From: Pseudomonas mucidolens
GTDB taxonomy: Bacteria > Pseudomonadota > Gammaproteobacteria > Pseudomonadales > Pseudomonadaceae
Assembly: GCF_900106045.1 (NCBI RefSeq)
Contig: NZ_LT629802.1
Span: 3,162,001 to 3,226,000, forward strand
DNA: 64,000 nucleotides
Direction: 5' to 3'
The notes beneath the pieces were generated by a model. That model ran no database searches. It was given only the letters and a program-made list of their open reading frames with translations, and had not been told where the DNA came from. Every line of letters starts with the position of its first letter. Within the stretch, counting starts at the first letter, position 1. Of this stretch, positions 9,445 through 20,710 are shown in pieces. Both the position numbers and the translations under genes were made by a program.

Positions 9445-9531
9445 GTTATCAGCGAGTTTTTTTCAAGAGTCTGTTGTTGATTTGCCGCAGAACCGCGGCC
9501 TTGTAACGACATCCACGAAAGCGCGGACGTT

Positions 9532-9627
9532 ATGGAGGCAACCCCACCAGCCACACCCCGGCACACAATGTTCCCGCTGTGGCTGCTTCCTTCCGGATCT
9601 GACCAGGTTAACGGGTAATCGTTGCGG
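9532..9627 (-). pseudogene. Truncated second copy of the 4.5S (SRP) RNA gene
   Basis: This 96-bp block matches the complete ffs gene at 11842-11937 at every base but one (A at 9610, C at 11920, plus-strand sense). It keeps the conserved domain IV sequence (minus-strand CAGATCCGGAAGGAAGCAGC) but loses similarity exactly where the first C-rich bases of the RNA should begin. No promoter like that of the complete gene precedes it, and the downstream terminator is missing as well. It is therefore probably silent and marks the left end of the bacteriocin segment. Confidence 0.85.
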
Positions 9628-9892
9628 CCCACAAGGGAGTTCCATAAATGTCTGTACCGACCACTCGAACAAACTGCCCTTGAAGTTTTCGCCCGTTGAA
9701 GTCACCTTCTTCTTGTTTGACTGCAACCCTCAATCGGCCACTGCTCTCCCATATAGCAATTAGCAATCAATATCCGCGTAGCTACTGCTACAATCGCCAC
9801 AGCTCGCCCACACCGACAGCATTCACGCATGCAGGATGACAGTCCGAAGGTGCTTTGCCCGTTCGCACGAGCGGACTGGCAATCGAAAAGTT

Positions 9893-10132
9893 TCAGCCTC
9901 GTACACCAATAAAAAGATCTAATTCAGTTGGCAATTGCTCATTTATTGCTGTTGAAATTTTCCGGATTTGCTCAGTCGTTAGTAGAAGCTCGCCATCACA
10001 TTCAGCAGCAAGACTTTGCCATCCGAGAATATCCATTACTGCTTGTTCAAACTCAGGCAGAACGGTTAGAGAGTACTTCAACGAGTCGTCTTCGTTATCT
10101 TCGTCCAAAAATCCGCTGATCCATAAATGCAT
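9893..10132 (-). CDS. Immunity protein for the colicin E3-type bacteriocin (pyocin S6 immunity-like)
   Basis: A 79-residue acidic protein (DEDNEDDSLKYSLTVLPEFE) 11 bases after the toxin stop on the same strand, preceded by an AGAGAGA ribosome site. Its size, acidity and position directly behind a rRNA-nuclease toxin fit a cognate immunity protein. The pattern resembles proteins annotated as pyocin S6-family immunity proteins, and it does not look like the classical cloacin/colicin E3 immunity sequence. The expected role is to bind and block the C-terminal nuclease domain in the producer cell. The functional call is by context plus remembered family resemblance. Confidence 0.75.
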   Translation of the reverse strand: MHLWISGFLDEDNEDDSLKYSLTVLPEFEQAVMDILGWQSLAAECDGELLLTTEQIRKISTAINEQLPTELDLFIGVRG

Positions 10133-10143
10133 GGTTTTTCTCT

Positions 10144-11289
10144 CTATTTAGGGGTGGTTCTTCCGGGTTTTGCTGTCTTGGTTTGCTCGCCTGTTTCCGC
10201 GTCGAACTCTCCCAAGTGCTTGCCCTGCTTGTCGTACATTTCAACTGCTCCGTGCTGGCTGTCCCATTCGTAAATACGGCCCTTACTGTCCTTCCAGCGA
10301 GCGCGTTTTTTACCACCACCTTGAACAGAGCTTTTGCTTCTCGTGCTTACTGCGTCGGGAAATGCTGCCAGCCCGTCAGTGGGAGCAGGGTGATAACTAT
10401 GGTCACCTGATACGCTCAGTGAGATGTAAATCGGCTGAATGCCGGTGTTAGGAAACGTGATAATTGCGTCTTGGTAATCTGGCGGATGAACCGGATTGAC
10501 CAGTATCTTATTGGCCTGTTCGTTTGGCGGATACACCCAGATAGGTGGCAACTGTGGGACACCCTCAAGTGCAGGAATACCCATAGCACCGTCTGGACTT
10601 GCCGCTGGCGTCCAAGTGAGGCCAATGCCGTTGCCAATATCAGCAACGTAGTTTTCGCCGTCTTTCTCTGCCTTGATGACCGGAACGTTTTCCCAGTCAG
10701 TTTTGCCACCAGTGTAGAAGCTGTAAGCGTTAACGGAGCCATCCGGCAAAGTCTTCACGTTGACACGAACACGAGTGCGGCCAGCATCAAGGGTGGCGTA
10801 CTGATCATTCTTGTAGAAGGCGCTATCAGGTGAAATGCTGGTGTTCGGGATCAGCAATGCAACAGTGCCCAATGCAGCGCCAGCAGCAACAACGCCTGAT
10901 CCTTTCAGCAGACCCAGTGATAGCGACCCGCCAAGACGTTGAGCAATTGCACTACCGGTAGCAGACCCGCCCACCAATTGCAGCGGAGTGCCTTGGGCGG
11001 TAATCGCTGCTCCGGTGCCGAGCACAGCCCACATTCCGCAGTCGGCCAATTTCTCAACGGGCACAAACCCGGCTGGGTTCTTGTGATTGATTACACCGTC
11101 AGGAAGGTTACAGCTCTTGGCGAAAACACAGCCGAAGGCTGGAGCATTCGCCGCTGGCGTTGTTGATGCTTCGTTCCGTCTGGCCTCATCACGAGCCAAT
11201 CCTTTTTCATACCGAAGGGTATCTGCTTGTTGACGGCGGATGTCCTCCGAGGTGGGGTTGCGGGGGCTACAAATTGGACAGCCACACAT
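10144..11289 (-). CDS. S-type pyocin-like bacteriocin with colicin E3-type 16S rRNA nuclease domain
   Basis: A 381-residue toxin. Residues 298-381 closely match the colicin E3 ribonuclease domain: YHPAP at 299-303, the basic KKRARWKDSKGRIYEWDSQH segment, and the ending KPGRTTPK. The colicin E3 catalytic Asp510, His513 and Glu517 correspond to Asp343, His346 and Glu350; the Glu515 equivalent is Ala348. Residues 170-295 resemble the pyocin S translocation domain (RVRVNVKTLPDGSVNAYSFY). Residues 85-148 are Gly/Ala-rich and hydrophobic. The N-terminus (MCGCPICSPR) is Cys-rich and has no receptor-binding domain, so the protein is much shorter than the usual 600-800 residue S-type pyocins. The ATG at 11289 has GGAAG seven bases upstream. 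The expected action is cleavage of 16S rRNA in competitors; how it reaches them is unclear. Confidence 0.85.
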   Translation of the reverse strand: MCGCPICSPRNPTSEDIRRQQADTLRYEKGLARDEARRNEASTTPAANAPAFGCVFAKSCNLPDGVINHKNPAGFVPVEKLADCGMWAVLGTGAAITAQGTPLQLVGGSATGSAIAQRLGGSLSLGLLKGSGVVAAGAALGTVALLIPNTSISPDSAFYKNDQYATLDAGRTRVRVNVKTLPDGSVNAYSFYTGGKTDWENVPVIKAEKDGENYVADIGNGIGLTWTPAASPDGAMGIPALEGVPQLPPIWVYPPNEQANKILVNPVHPPDYQDAIITFPNTGIQPIYISLSVSGDHSYHPAPTDGLAAFPDAVSTRSKSSVQGGGKKRARWKDSKGRIYEWDSQHGAVEMYDKQGKHLGEFDAETGEQTKTAKPGRTTPK

Positions 11290-11841
11290 GTTAAAGCTTC
11301 CATTCTTATGACGAAAAATGACTAGCCTAATCAGATGGCTGAAACATTGACTATAGGGAAAGTCCTAAAAGTCATGATGAAAGCGCCCTATGTTCCGTGT
11401 CATTTGCTAGGGTGCGACGGATACGCGGTAGGGGATGGCTGTTGAATGATGGCAATTCGCTGCTTGTCAAGAAATCTAGAACGTACCTGAAGTGCGCTAT
11501 CAAAAGAGTCTACCCATACAGCGGCTATCAATGACCATTTCAAAGCTGATAGAAAATCCGAACCGCTTGCAGCACCGAACCTGAAACCTATCATTTGTTA
11601 TACGGAACCAAAAGCGAGGGATTTACCTATTACACGTCTTCAAAGCCACAAAGGAGTTTTGAATCCGCCGCTCAACCACCGAAAATTCTACGATGACAAT
11701 GCAGCCTAAAAGGCTTTGACGGCGATAGAAAAATGATCAAGGTAAGATTGCCAGCAAAGCGCACCACTTAGGTGTACCTAAACGCTGTCACACTTCGAGA
11801 TTTTTTATGCGAAAATCCTTGTAGAATCAAGGACCTAGAGA
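11290..11841. other. A/T-richer stretch between toxin gene and ffs, no clear gene
   Basis: This 550-bp segment has no convincing open frame on either strand. It should hold the toxin promoter, and its right edge holds the ffs terminator. A/T content is visibly higher than in the surrounding core genes, in line with a foreign origin. I did not recognise an SOS box or any repeat. Confidence 0.5.
11812..11833 (-). terminator. Terminator of the ffs gene
   Basis: On the minus strand CCTTG, a six-base loop and CAAGG are followed by ATTTT. The hairpin begins nine bases beyond the end of the repeat block, so it belongs to the inserted side and is absent behind the truncated left copy. Confidence 0.6.
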
Positions 11842-11948
11842 ATGGAGGCAACCCCACCAGCCACACCCCGGCACACAATGTTCCCGCTGTGGCTGCTTCC
11901 TTCCGGATCTGACCAGGTTCACGGGTAATCGTTGCGGGGGGACCGATG
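11842..11948 (-). ncRNA. ffs: 4.5S RNA (small bacterial SRP RNA)
   Basis: The RNA component of the signal recognition particle, read on the minus strand. The universally conserved domain IV is intact (CAGATCCGGAAGGAAGCAGC, with its GGAA tetraloop region), and the flanking stem bases CCCCCCGCAACG near the 5' end can pair with the GGGG-containing 3' arm. A promoter with good -10 and -35 boxes lies at 11989-12016, so the precursor should carry a leader of roughly 40 bases before the mature 5' end. A terminator follows at 11812-11833. The exact mature ends are estimates. A truncated duplicate lies at 9532-9627. Confidence 0.93.
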
Positions 11949-11988
11949 GGGTCACCATAACGACACTCGCCTCTCGGCAAGCCGCGCC

Positions 11989-12016
11989 ATTGTACCGATC
12001 TCCTCGGAAGTTACAA
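11989..12016 (-). promoter_or_regulatory. Promoter of the ffs gene
   Basis: On the minus strand TTGTAA (12016-12011) and TACAAT (11994-11989) are separated by 16 bases, a good sigma-70 match, about 40 bases before the predicted mature 5' end of the 4.5S RNA. Confidence 0.65.
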
Positions 12017-12047
12017 CCGTTGGTTCCGGATTAAAAAATGTTGAGGT

Positions 12048-12710
12048 TCAAGTACTTGTCTGCAGCACCCGGTCTGCCATTCCGCCCTCGCGCTGAATCA
12101 CCAGATGGATAAAGTGCAGCTTGGCAATTACCGCCGGCGGCAGGACAAAGGGATAGAAATCCGGCTGCCCCATGCTGCGGGACAGTTCGTTGAGCATCCC
12201 GGCCAATTCGATCCAGGCATTCACGAACGCGAGAAACGCCGCGCCGCCCGGATGCTCAGGCTCATAAATAACTGCCAGGGGAAACGCTTGGTAGTCCAGA
12301 TCCATCTCACGAGCGCTCATGCCAAAGCCCAGCGCCGTGTCGAGCGCGTCCATCATATGCAGGTAATGGGCCCAGATTCTGCCCAGTCTTCCCAGGGATG
12401 CATGGTCGCGTAGGCACTCACGCAGGTCTGTTGCAAGTCAGGGCGCGGCCCATTGCGGTAATGACGATCCAGGGTTTCAGCGTAGCTGTCGCGCTCATCA
12501 CCGAACACTTGACGGAAAGGCTCCAGCCAGTGGCTGTTGGCGCTCAGGCGATCCCAGCAATGCCGAGCAGGCCAGGCATTGGCTGTTGCGAAAGAATAAC
12601 GACTGGCCGCAGCGGCACGCCCAGACCTTGCCGTTACGGGCAGGCCCTGACGGCGCGCCGAGGCGCGAACTGAGCTGTTCGAAGAAACGGTACACGGCGA
12701 TCCCGGACAT
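12048..12710 (-). pseudogene. Broken zinc-ribbon putative metallopeptidase gene
   Basis: The N-terminus reads IAVYRFFEQLSSRLG and then a zinc ribbon (ACRCGQSLFFRNSQCLACSA), as in the zinc-ribbon putative zinc-binding metallopeptidase family. Near 12550 the match jumps directly to the C-terminal half in another frame (WDRLSANSHWLEPFRQVFGD), so the central region that should carry the HExxH zinc motif is missing. A second break, an apparent one-base deletion around 12375, separates WEDWAES from WAHYLHMMDALD, and the rest continues to residue ADRVLQTST. With both a deletion and a frameshift the gene cannot encode an active enzyme. The family call is from memory of conserved Pseudomonas proteins. 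Confidence 0.8.
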
Positions 12711-12795
12711 GAATACACGATGCCCCGTTGCCGTTGTCCAGGAGAACCGGGGGCATGTCTCTGAACATGCCCGGGCAGAAATCGTTCAATCCACC

Positions 12796-15194
<2,399 letters not shown>

Positions 15195-15240
15195 AATATG
15201 TTAGTGCACGTATTCTATCGACAACGCTTAAGATCGAACC

Positions 15241-16092
15241 TCAGCGTTTCTGTGTCAGGGCGCGACGTTCGAACTCTACGATCCGTTGACGGTAGTGTTC
15301 GATAGTCTGGGCGGTGAGCACGCTGCGCTGGTCATCCTTGAGCTCGCCGTTCAGTTCCTGGGACAGCTTGCGCGCTGCAGCCACCATCACGTCAAACGCC
15401 TGTTTCGGGTGACGCGGTCCTGGCAACCCAAGGAAGAAGCTCACAGCGCGGGTACTGAAATGGTCGATATCGTCCAGGTCAAACGTCCCCGGCTTCACCG
15501 CATTGGCCATGGAGAACAGGACTTCACCGTTGCCAGCCATGCTTTCGTGGCGGTGAAAAATATCCATCTCACCAAAACGCAGGCCGCTTTCCAGAATGTT
15601 CTGCAGCAAGGCCGGCCCCTTGAAACCACTCTCGTCGCGGCAGATCACGCTGATCACCAGCACTTCTTCAGCCGCCGGCTGATCCTTGGTGGTCTCGCGT
15701 GCAGCACCCTTGGACGGCGCCTCGTCCGGGAAATCGTCGTCACGGCTGCTGAAGCTCGGGCCGTCTTCCAGATCCAGATTCAGGTCGCCCTGAGAGGGCT
15801 CGCTGGCGCTACGCTTGCCGCGCTTGGAAGAGGGCTCGCGCGCTTCACGCAAGGGCGCGCTCATCGACGGCAGATCGTGCTCGTCCAATTGCGGCTCTTT
15901 ATGGGTATCCAGGACACGCGGCGGCCCAAGCAACTCGGCACCGTCGTCGTCAGACAGATTGGACAAGTTTCGATCCAGGCGGAATTTCAGCTTGCCTTTG
16001 CCGCCGCGCATACGGCGCCAGCCATCAAAAAGAATACCGGCAATCACAATAATGCCGATGAGGATCAGCCACTCGCGCAGACCGATTTCCAT
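15241..16092 (-). CDS. zipA: Cell division protein ZipA
   Basis: Anchors FtsZ filaments to the inner membrane at the division site. The 283-residue protein has an N-terminal membrane segment (residues 8-24, [17 protein letters not shown]), a charged and flexible Ser/Asp/Glu/Pro-rich linker (about 25-140), and the globular FtsZ-binding domain (about 143-270; [20 protein letters not shown] and [20 protein letters not shown]). AAGGGAT precedes the start. It lies between smc and ligA, the normal Pseudomonas order. Confidence 0.96.
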   Translation of the reverse strand: MEIGLREWLILIGIIVIAGILFDGWRRMRGGKGKLKFRLDRNLSNLSDDDGAELLGPPRVLDTHKEPQLDEHDLPSMSAPLREAREPSSKRGKRSASEPSQGDLNLDLEDGPSFSSRDDDFPDEAPSKGAARETTKDQPAAEEVLVISVICRDESGFKGPALLQNILESGLRFGEMDIFHRHESMAGNGEVLFSMANAVKPGTFDLDDIDHFSTRAVSFFLGLPGPRHPKQAFDVMVAAARKLSQELNGELKDDQRSVLTAQTIEHYRQRIVEFERRALTQKR

Positions 16093-16375
16093 GTAATCCC
16101 TTGCCTCTATAAAAAATGCTGAAAAATAAGGGGTTTAGCACTGTGCAAACCGCTTTAAAACGTGGCGCCAACTCTATGTTCTGAATGGCGTTTTGCCCAC
16201 GCATACGAAAAATTGACATTAAACTAGCACGACCAAAGATAACTTTACACAGTTGCCGCGAAATGTGTCGATTTACGAGCTTTCGCCAACCGGGGCAATT
16301 TCATACGGTACCGGCCAACGGTGCGCTACACACCCCAAGCCAAAAGCTTTACGCCGACCCGTTTGCAACGCACCG

Positions 16376-19300
16376 CTAGGCGTCCACCATCGCCATCGCT
16401 TCCTCGACATCCACCGCCACCAGTCGCGAACACCCGGGCTCGTGCATCGTCACCCCCATCAATTGATCAGCCATTTCCATGGCGATCTTGTTATGGGTGA
16501 TGTAGATGAACTGCACCGTCTGGGACATTTCTTTGACCAGTCGGGCATAACGTCCAACGTTAGCGTCATCCAGTGGCGCATCCACTTCATCGAGCATGCA
16601 GAACGGCGCCGGGTTCAACTTGAAGATGGCAAATACCAGGGCCAATGCGGTCAGTGCCTTTTCGCCACCGGACAACAAATGGATGGTGCTGTTCTTCTTG
16701 CCCGGAGGCCGCGCCATGATCGTTACCCCTGTATCGAGTAGATCTTCGCCCGTCAGTTCCAAGTAAGCGCTGCCACCACCGAAAACTTTTGGAAATAACG
16801 CCTGTAAACCGCCATTAATCTGATCAAAGGTATCTTTGAAACGATTACGGGTTTCCTTGTCGATCTTGCGAATCACGTTTTCCAGGGTGTCCAGGGCTTC
16901 CACCAGATCGGCGTCCTGCGCATCCAGATAACGTTTACGCTCGGACTGCTGCTGATATTCATCGATGGCCGCGAGGTTGATCGCCCCCAGACGCTGGATC
17001 CGCGCGGCAATCCGCTCAAGCTCTTCTTCGGCCTCTTTCTCGCTGGCCTGGGCAGTCAGGGTATTGAGCACGCCGTGCAGGTCGTAGCCGTCTTCCAGCA
17101 GTTGGTCCTGCAAGGATTTGCGTCGCACCGTCAACGCTTGCCATTCCATGCGCTGCTGTTCGAGCTGGCCGCGGATCAGTTGCGACTGCTGCTCGGCCTG
17201 GGTCCGACGCTTTTCCGCGTCACGCAGCTCACGGTCGGCATCTTCCAGGGCGATCTGCGCCGTCTTGAGTTCCTCGTCGACGCTCATGCGCTTGTCGAGC
17301 AACTCTTCAAGCTTGAGCCGCAACTCTTCCAGCGGGGCTTCGCCCTCCTCCAGATTGAGGCTCAGTTGCTCACGCTTTTCCGTCAAGCGCTCGGATTGCA
17401 TCTCCAGGCGCTCAAGGGCCTGGCGCGTGGAGTCGTGCTGCGCGCGCAGGGAGCCCAGGCGAACCGCCAACTGGTGAGCATGATCCTTGTGCTGACGGGC
17501 TTCCTGGCGCACGCGATCCAGACGCTCACGCTGGCTGTCTCGCTGGGCCAGCAACAGCTCACGCTGCTCGGTGTCGAGGGCCATGCTGTCGAGGGCATCC
17601 TGCAGTTGCAGGCGTGCTTCACCGACTTGCTCATGCTCCAAGGCCCGCTGCTCGCCCATCTCCGCCACTTCTTCGTCGAGACGGGTACGGCGCAGGGTCA
17701 ACTGCTCGACCTTGGCCTTGCTCGCCGAGAGCTGGGCTTTCAATTCGCCTTGCTGACGGGCTTCATCCTGCAACAGGCGGCGCAAGTGTTCACGACCGGT
17801 CTCTTGTTGGCGCTGAGTAGCACGCAGGGTCTGCAATTGGGTTTCGAGGGACTCAAGCGTGGCTTCGCGCTCTTCGCGCTCGGCGCTCAGGTTGACGATT
17901 TCCTGACCCCGGGCCAGCACGCCGCTCTCGGCCTCGCTGGCCCGGCGCACCCGCAGGAAGTGCCGGCCGACCCAATAGCCATCACGGCTGATCAGGCTTT
18001 CCCCGGCGCCGAGCTGACCGCGCAGGGCCAGCGCCTGCTCCAGGGATTCCACCGGCCTGACCTGGCCGAGCCACGGTGACAGATCAATCGCCGTCTCGAC
18101 CTTGTCCAGCAAGCTGCCCGGCACGCGCGCACCCTCTGCGGCGGGGCTGAGCAAGCGCAAGTCACCTTGGGCAAAACCGGCCAGGTCGAAACCGCCAAAA
18201 TCATCCACCAGCACCGCTTGCAGGTCGGCGCCCAGCACGGTTTCCACCGCCAATTCCCAACCGGCCTCGACTTTCAAGCCCTCGGCCAGGCGCGGACGTT
18301 CGGCCAACTGCTGATCGCGTAGCCATTGTGCGGTGCCGGTGCCCGGATCCAGGGCCGCTTGCTGCAAGGCTTCAAGGGACGCCAGGCGCCCGTTAAGCCG
18401 CTGCAAGTCACCTTGCGCCTGCTGCTGGGCCTGAGTCGCGTGCTGCAGCGCCTGGCGCAATTGCTCCAGGCGTTCCACTTGTTGTTCTTCGCTGGCTTCC
18501 AGCTCTTCGAGGGTCATTTCGCTCTCGGCCAGTTGCTCGCTCAATTCCAGGATCGCCGCGTCTTCCGGGTCGGCGGCAAGCAATACGCGTTCTTCCTGCA
18601 ACCGCCGCTGACGCTCAGCCAGGCGCTCCATACTGGTTTCCAGCTGCTGGATGCGCGACTGCTGCACCTCGGCCTGGCGACGGGGCTCGGCGGAACGCAG
18701 GTTGAAAGCATCCCACTGCTCCTGCCAGCCGTGCATGGTGGTTTCTGCTTCTTCGAGCGCTGCGGCGGCTTCTTCGGCAGCGGCACTGGTGATTTCCTGC
18801 TCGGGGGTGAGCATGTCCAGCTCTTCGCCCAGGGTCAGCAGCAACGTACGGTCGTGCCCCAGATGCGATTCGGTTTCCAGCCGCGCGCGTTCGGCTTCCT
18901 TCAGGTCGTCCTGCAACTGCCGTAACCGTTGCTGGCCATGCTGGATACTCTGTTCCACGCGGGCGATATCGCCACCCACCGAATAAAAACGCCCCTGTAC
19001 CAGGTTGAAGCGCTCGGACAGATCATGATGACCATCGCGGAGCCGCTCGATGCTGGCGTCGGCGTTGCGCTGCTCGGCGACCAAGGCTTCGAAGCTGATT
19101 TCCTGGGTGCCAATGATCGCTTCGCGCTGACCCACCTGATCGTTCAAGGCTTGCCAGCGCAACGCCGACAGTTGCGCCTTGAGCTGGCGCTCCTCGCCTT
19201 TATATTCCTGATACTTCTCGGCCGCCTGGGCCTGGCGGTGCAGGCGTTCCAACTGGCGCTCCAGCTCTTCACGCAGGTCGGTCAGGCGCGCCAGGTTTTC

Positions 19301-19864
19301 ATGGGTGCGGCGGATACGGTTCTCGGTTTCACGGCGGCGCTCCTTGTATTTGGAGATGCCCGCCGCTTCTTCGATAAAATTGCGCAAGTCCTCGGGCTTG
19401 GCCTCGATCAGCTTGGAGATCATGCCTTGCTCGATGATCGAGTAGCTGCGCGGGCCCAAACCGGTGCCGAGAAAGATATCGGTAATGTCCCGGCGCCGGC
19501 ACTTGGTGCCGTTGAGGAAGTAACTGTTCTGGCTGTCGCGGGTCACTTTGCGGCGAATGGAAATTTCCGCATAGGCCGCGTACTCGCCGATCAGGGTGCC
19601 GTCGGAGTTGTCGAACACCAGTTCGATGCTGGCCTGGCTCACCGGCTTGCGGCTGGTGGAGCCATTGAAGATGACGTCGGTCATCGACTCGCCACGCAGG
19701 TTTTTCGCGGAGCTCTCGCCCATCACCCAGCGCACGGCGTCGATGATATTCGACTTGCCACAGCCATTGGGCCCTACCACTGCCGCCATGTTACTGGGGA
19801 AGTTCACCGTGGTCGGGTCGACGAAGGATTTGAACCCCGCCAGCTTGATGCACTTGAGCCGCAC
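16376..19864 (-). CDS. smc: Chromosome partition protein Smc
   Basis: The condensin ATPase, 1162 residues. Walker A (GPNGCGKSN) is near residue 32. Two long coiled coils flank a hinge around residues 500-650 (AVLVDDFGGFDLAGFAQGDL). The C-terminal half-ATPase has the signature LSGGEKALTALAL and Walker B PFCMLDEVDAPLDDANV. The start is a GTG at 19864 (VRLKCIKLAGFKSF), two bases after the GntR gene stop; the open frame upstream of it lies inside the GntR gene and is not part of Smc. The tight spacing indicates cotranscription with the GntR regulator, and zipA follows about 280 bases downstream. Confidence 0.97.
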   Translation of the reverse strand: MRLKCIKLAGFKSFVDPTTVNFPSNMAAVVGPNGCGKSNIIDAVRWVMGESSAKNLRGESMTDVIFNGSTSRKPVSQASIELVFDNSDGTLIGEYAAYAEISIRRKVTRDSQNSYFLNGTKCRRRDITDIFLGTGLGPRSYSIIEQGMISKLIEAKPEDLRNFIEEAAGISKYKERRRETENRIRRTHENLARLTDLREELERQLERLHRQAQAAEKYQEYKGEERQLKAQLSALRWQALNDQVGQREAIIGTQEISFEALVAEQRNADASIERLRDGHHDLSERFNLVQGRFYSVGGDIARVEQSIQHGQQRLRQLQDDLKEAERARLETESHLGHDRTLLLTLGEELDMLTPEQEITSAAAEEAAAALEEAETTMHGWQEQWDAFNLRSAEPRRQAEVQQSRIQQLETSMERLAERQRRLQEERVLLAADPEDAAILELSEQLAESEMTLEELEASEEQQVERLEQLRQALQHATQAQQQAQGDLQRLNGRLASLEALQQAALDPGTGTAQWLRDQQLAERPRLAEGLKVEAGWELAVETVLGADLQAVLVDDFGGFDLAGFAQGDLRLLSPAAEGARVPGSLLDKVETAIDLSPWLGQVRPVESLEQALALRGQLGAGESLISRDGYWVGRHFLRVRRASEAESGVLARGQEIVNLSAEREEREATLESLETQLQTLRATQRQQETGREHLRRLLQDEARQQGELKAQLSASKAKVEQLTLRRTRLDEEVAEMGEQRALEHEQVGEARLQLQDALDSMALDTEQRELLLAQRDSQRERLDRVRQEARQHKDHAHQLAVRLGSLRAQHDSTRQALERLEMQSERLTEKREQLSLNLEEGEAPLEELRLKLEELLDKRMSVDEELKTAQIALEDADRELRDAEKRRTQAEQQSQLIRGQLEQQRMEWQALTVRRKSLQDQLLEDGYDLHGVLNTLTAQASEKEAEEELERIAARIQRLGAINLAAIDEYQQQSERKRYLDAQDADLVEALDTLENVIRKIDKETRNRFKDTFDQINGGLQALFPKVFGGGSAYLELTGEDLLDTGVTIMARPPGKKNSTIHLLSGGEKALTALALVFAIFKLNPAPFCMLDEVDAPLDDANVGRYARLVKEMSQTVQFIYITHNKIAMEMADQLMGVTMHEPGCSRLVAVDVEEAMAMVDA

Positions 19865-19866
19865 GC

Positions 19867-20526
19867 TTAGGCATCCGCCAAGGCAGCGATAACCAACGAA
19901 GCGCTGCGCTGGCAATAGGCTGACAGCACCAGGCGAATCTGCGGCAAATCACGCGCAAGTACGGCGGCGAGCAATTGCTCGAACAGCTCCAGGTATTCAC
20001 TCATGGACGTTTTGCGCTGATCCAGGGCCAGGTAATAGGCACGGTTCATCGCCGGCTGCAGGTTTTCGACGGTTTCCTGCAGGTACGGATTATTGGCAAA
20101 GGGATAGGCCGCACGCATTACGCTGAAGCACTCTTCAACGAAAGCGCGGATGTCCTGACGCTCGAAATTGCTCACCAGGCGTTGCTGGATCTGCACGAAC
20201 GGCGCCATGTCGACCTGCGTCTGCCAACCTTCGGCAACCGCGTTGCCCAACAGGATGTACAGCTCGCTCATCAACGTACACAGGCTCTGCACCTTGTGGG
20301 CGGTGAGTTCGGTAACGTGCGCGCCACGGCGCGGCAGGATGGCGATCAAGTGCCGGCGTTCGAGGATCAGCAAGGCTTCGCGCACGGAACCACGACTGAC
20401 ATTCAGCGCCAGCGTGACCTTTTGCTCCTGGATCCGCTCCCCAGGCTTGAGATCGCCACGAATGATACGTTCGGCGAGGTGGTGAGCGATTTGCTCGGCA
20501 AGACTATCCGGCGCCTTGAACGTCAT
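19867..20526 (-). CDS. GntR-family regulator, FCD-type effector domain
   Basis: A 219-residue regulator with an N-terminal winged helix (GDLKPGERIQEQ and LNVSRGSVREALLILERRHL) and a C-terminal all-helical FCD-like domain. It is divergent from the xanthine dehydrogenase operon across a 280-bp intergenic region that contains a strong inverted-repeat operator, and it is the gene directly upstream of smc. Control of xdhABC by this protein is possible from position. The operator sequence there (TGACC...GGTCA), however, looks more like a TetR-type site than a FadR-type one. Confidence 0.9.
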   Translation of the reverse strand: MTFKAPDSLAEQIAHHLAERIIRGDLKPGERIQEQKVTLALNVSRGSVREALLILERRHLIAILPRRGAHVTELTAHKVQSLCTLMSELYILLGNAVAEGWQTQVDMAPFVQIQQRLVSNFERQDIRAFVEECFSVMRAAYPFANNPYLQETVENLQPAMNRAYYLALDQRKTSMSEYLELFEQLLAAVLARDLPQIRLVLSAYCQRSASLVIAALADA

Positions 20527-20710
20527 GTTTTCCCTTCAAAATCTTCGATCGGTACAAGGGCGGCAGTGTAGCGCAATTGCCTGCTGATGGCGCACGGCCA
20601 ACGCCGCTGAATTTGGCATGCAACAAGCAGAGATTAAAGGCCAAAAGCCCGTAAGAACGGCGTCTTCAAAGATCTGAACCATAATCAAAGGTGTTGAAAT
20701 CGCAATTTCT

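Larger units (their letters stand above)
9532..11937. mobile_element. Bacteriocin cassette bounded by 96-bp ffs direct repeats
   Basis: Two direct copies of the last 96 bases of the ffs region (9532-9627 and 11842-11937) flank a 2.2-kb segment. It contains only the colicin E3-type toxin gene, its immunity gene and about 0.5 kb without clear genes. The complete ffs lies at the right end, with a truncated copy at the left. That is the arrangement left when an element enters an RNA gene and rebuilds it. No integrase or transposase is present, so the segment may be a shrunken element or may have entered by homologous recombination between ffs copies. Confidence 0.6.

Noticed and set aside
9356..9763. 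Plus-strand frame of 135 codons across the left ffs copy
   Set aside because: It runs antisense through the RNA-derived repeat, has no ribosome site or protein character, and is a chance frame.
12498..12718. Separate small proteins at the 5' end of the broken metallopeptidase
   Set aside because: They are two frames of one gene joined by a deletion, not independent genes.
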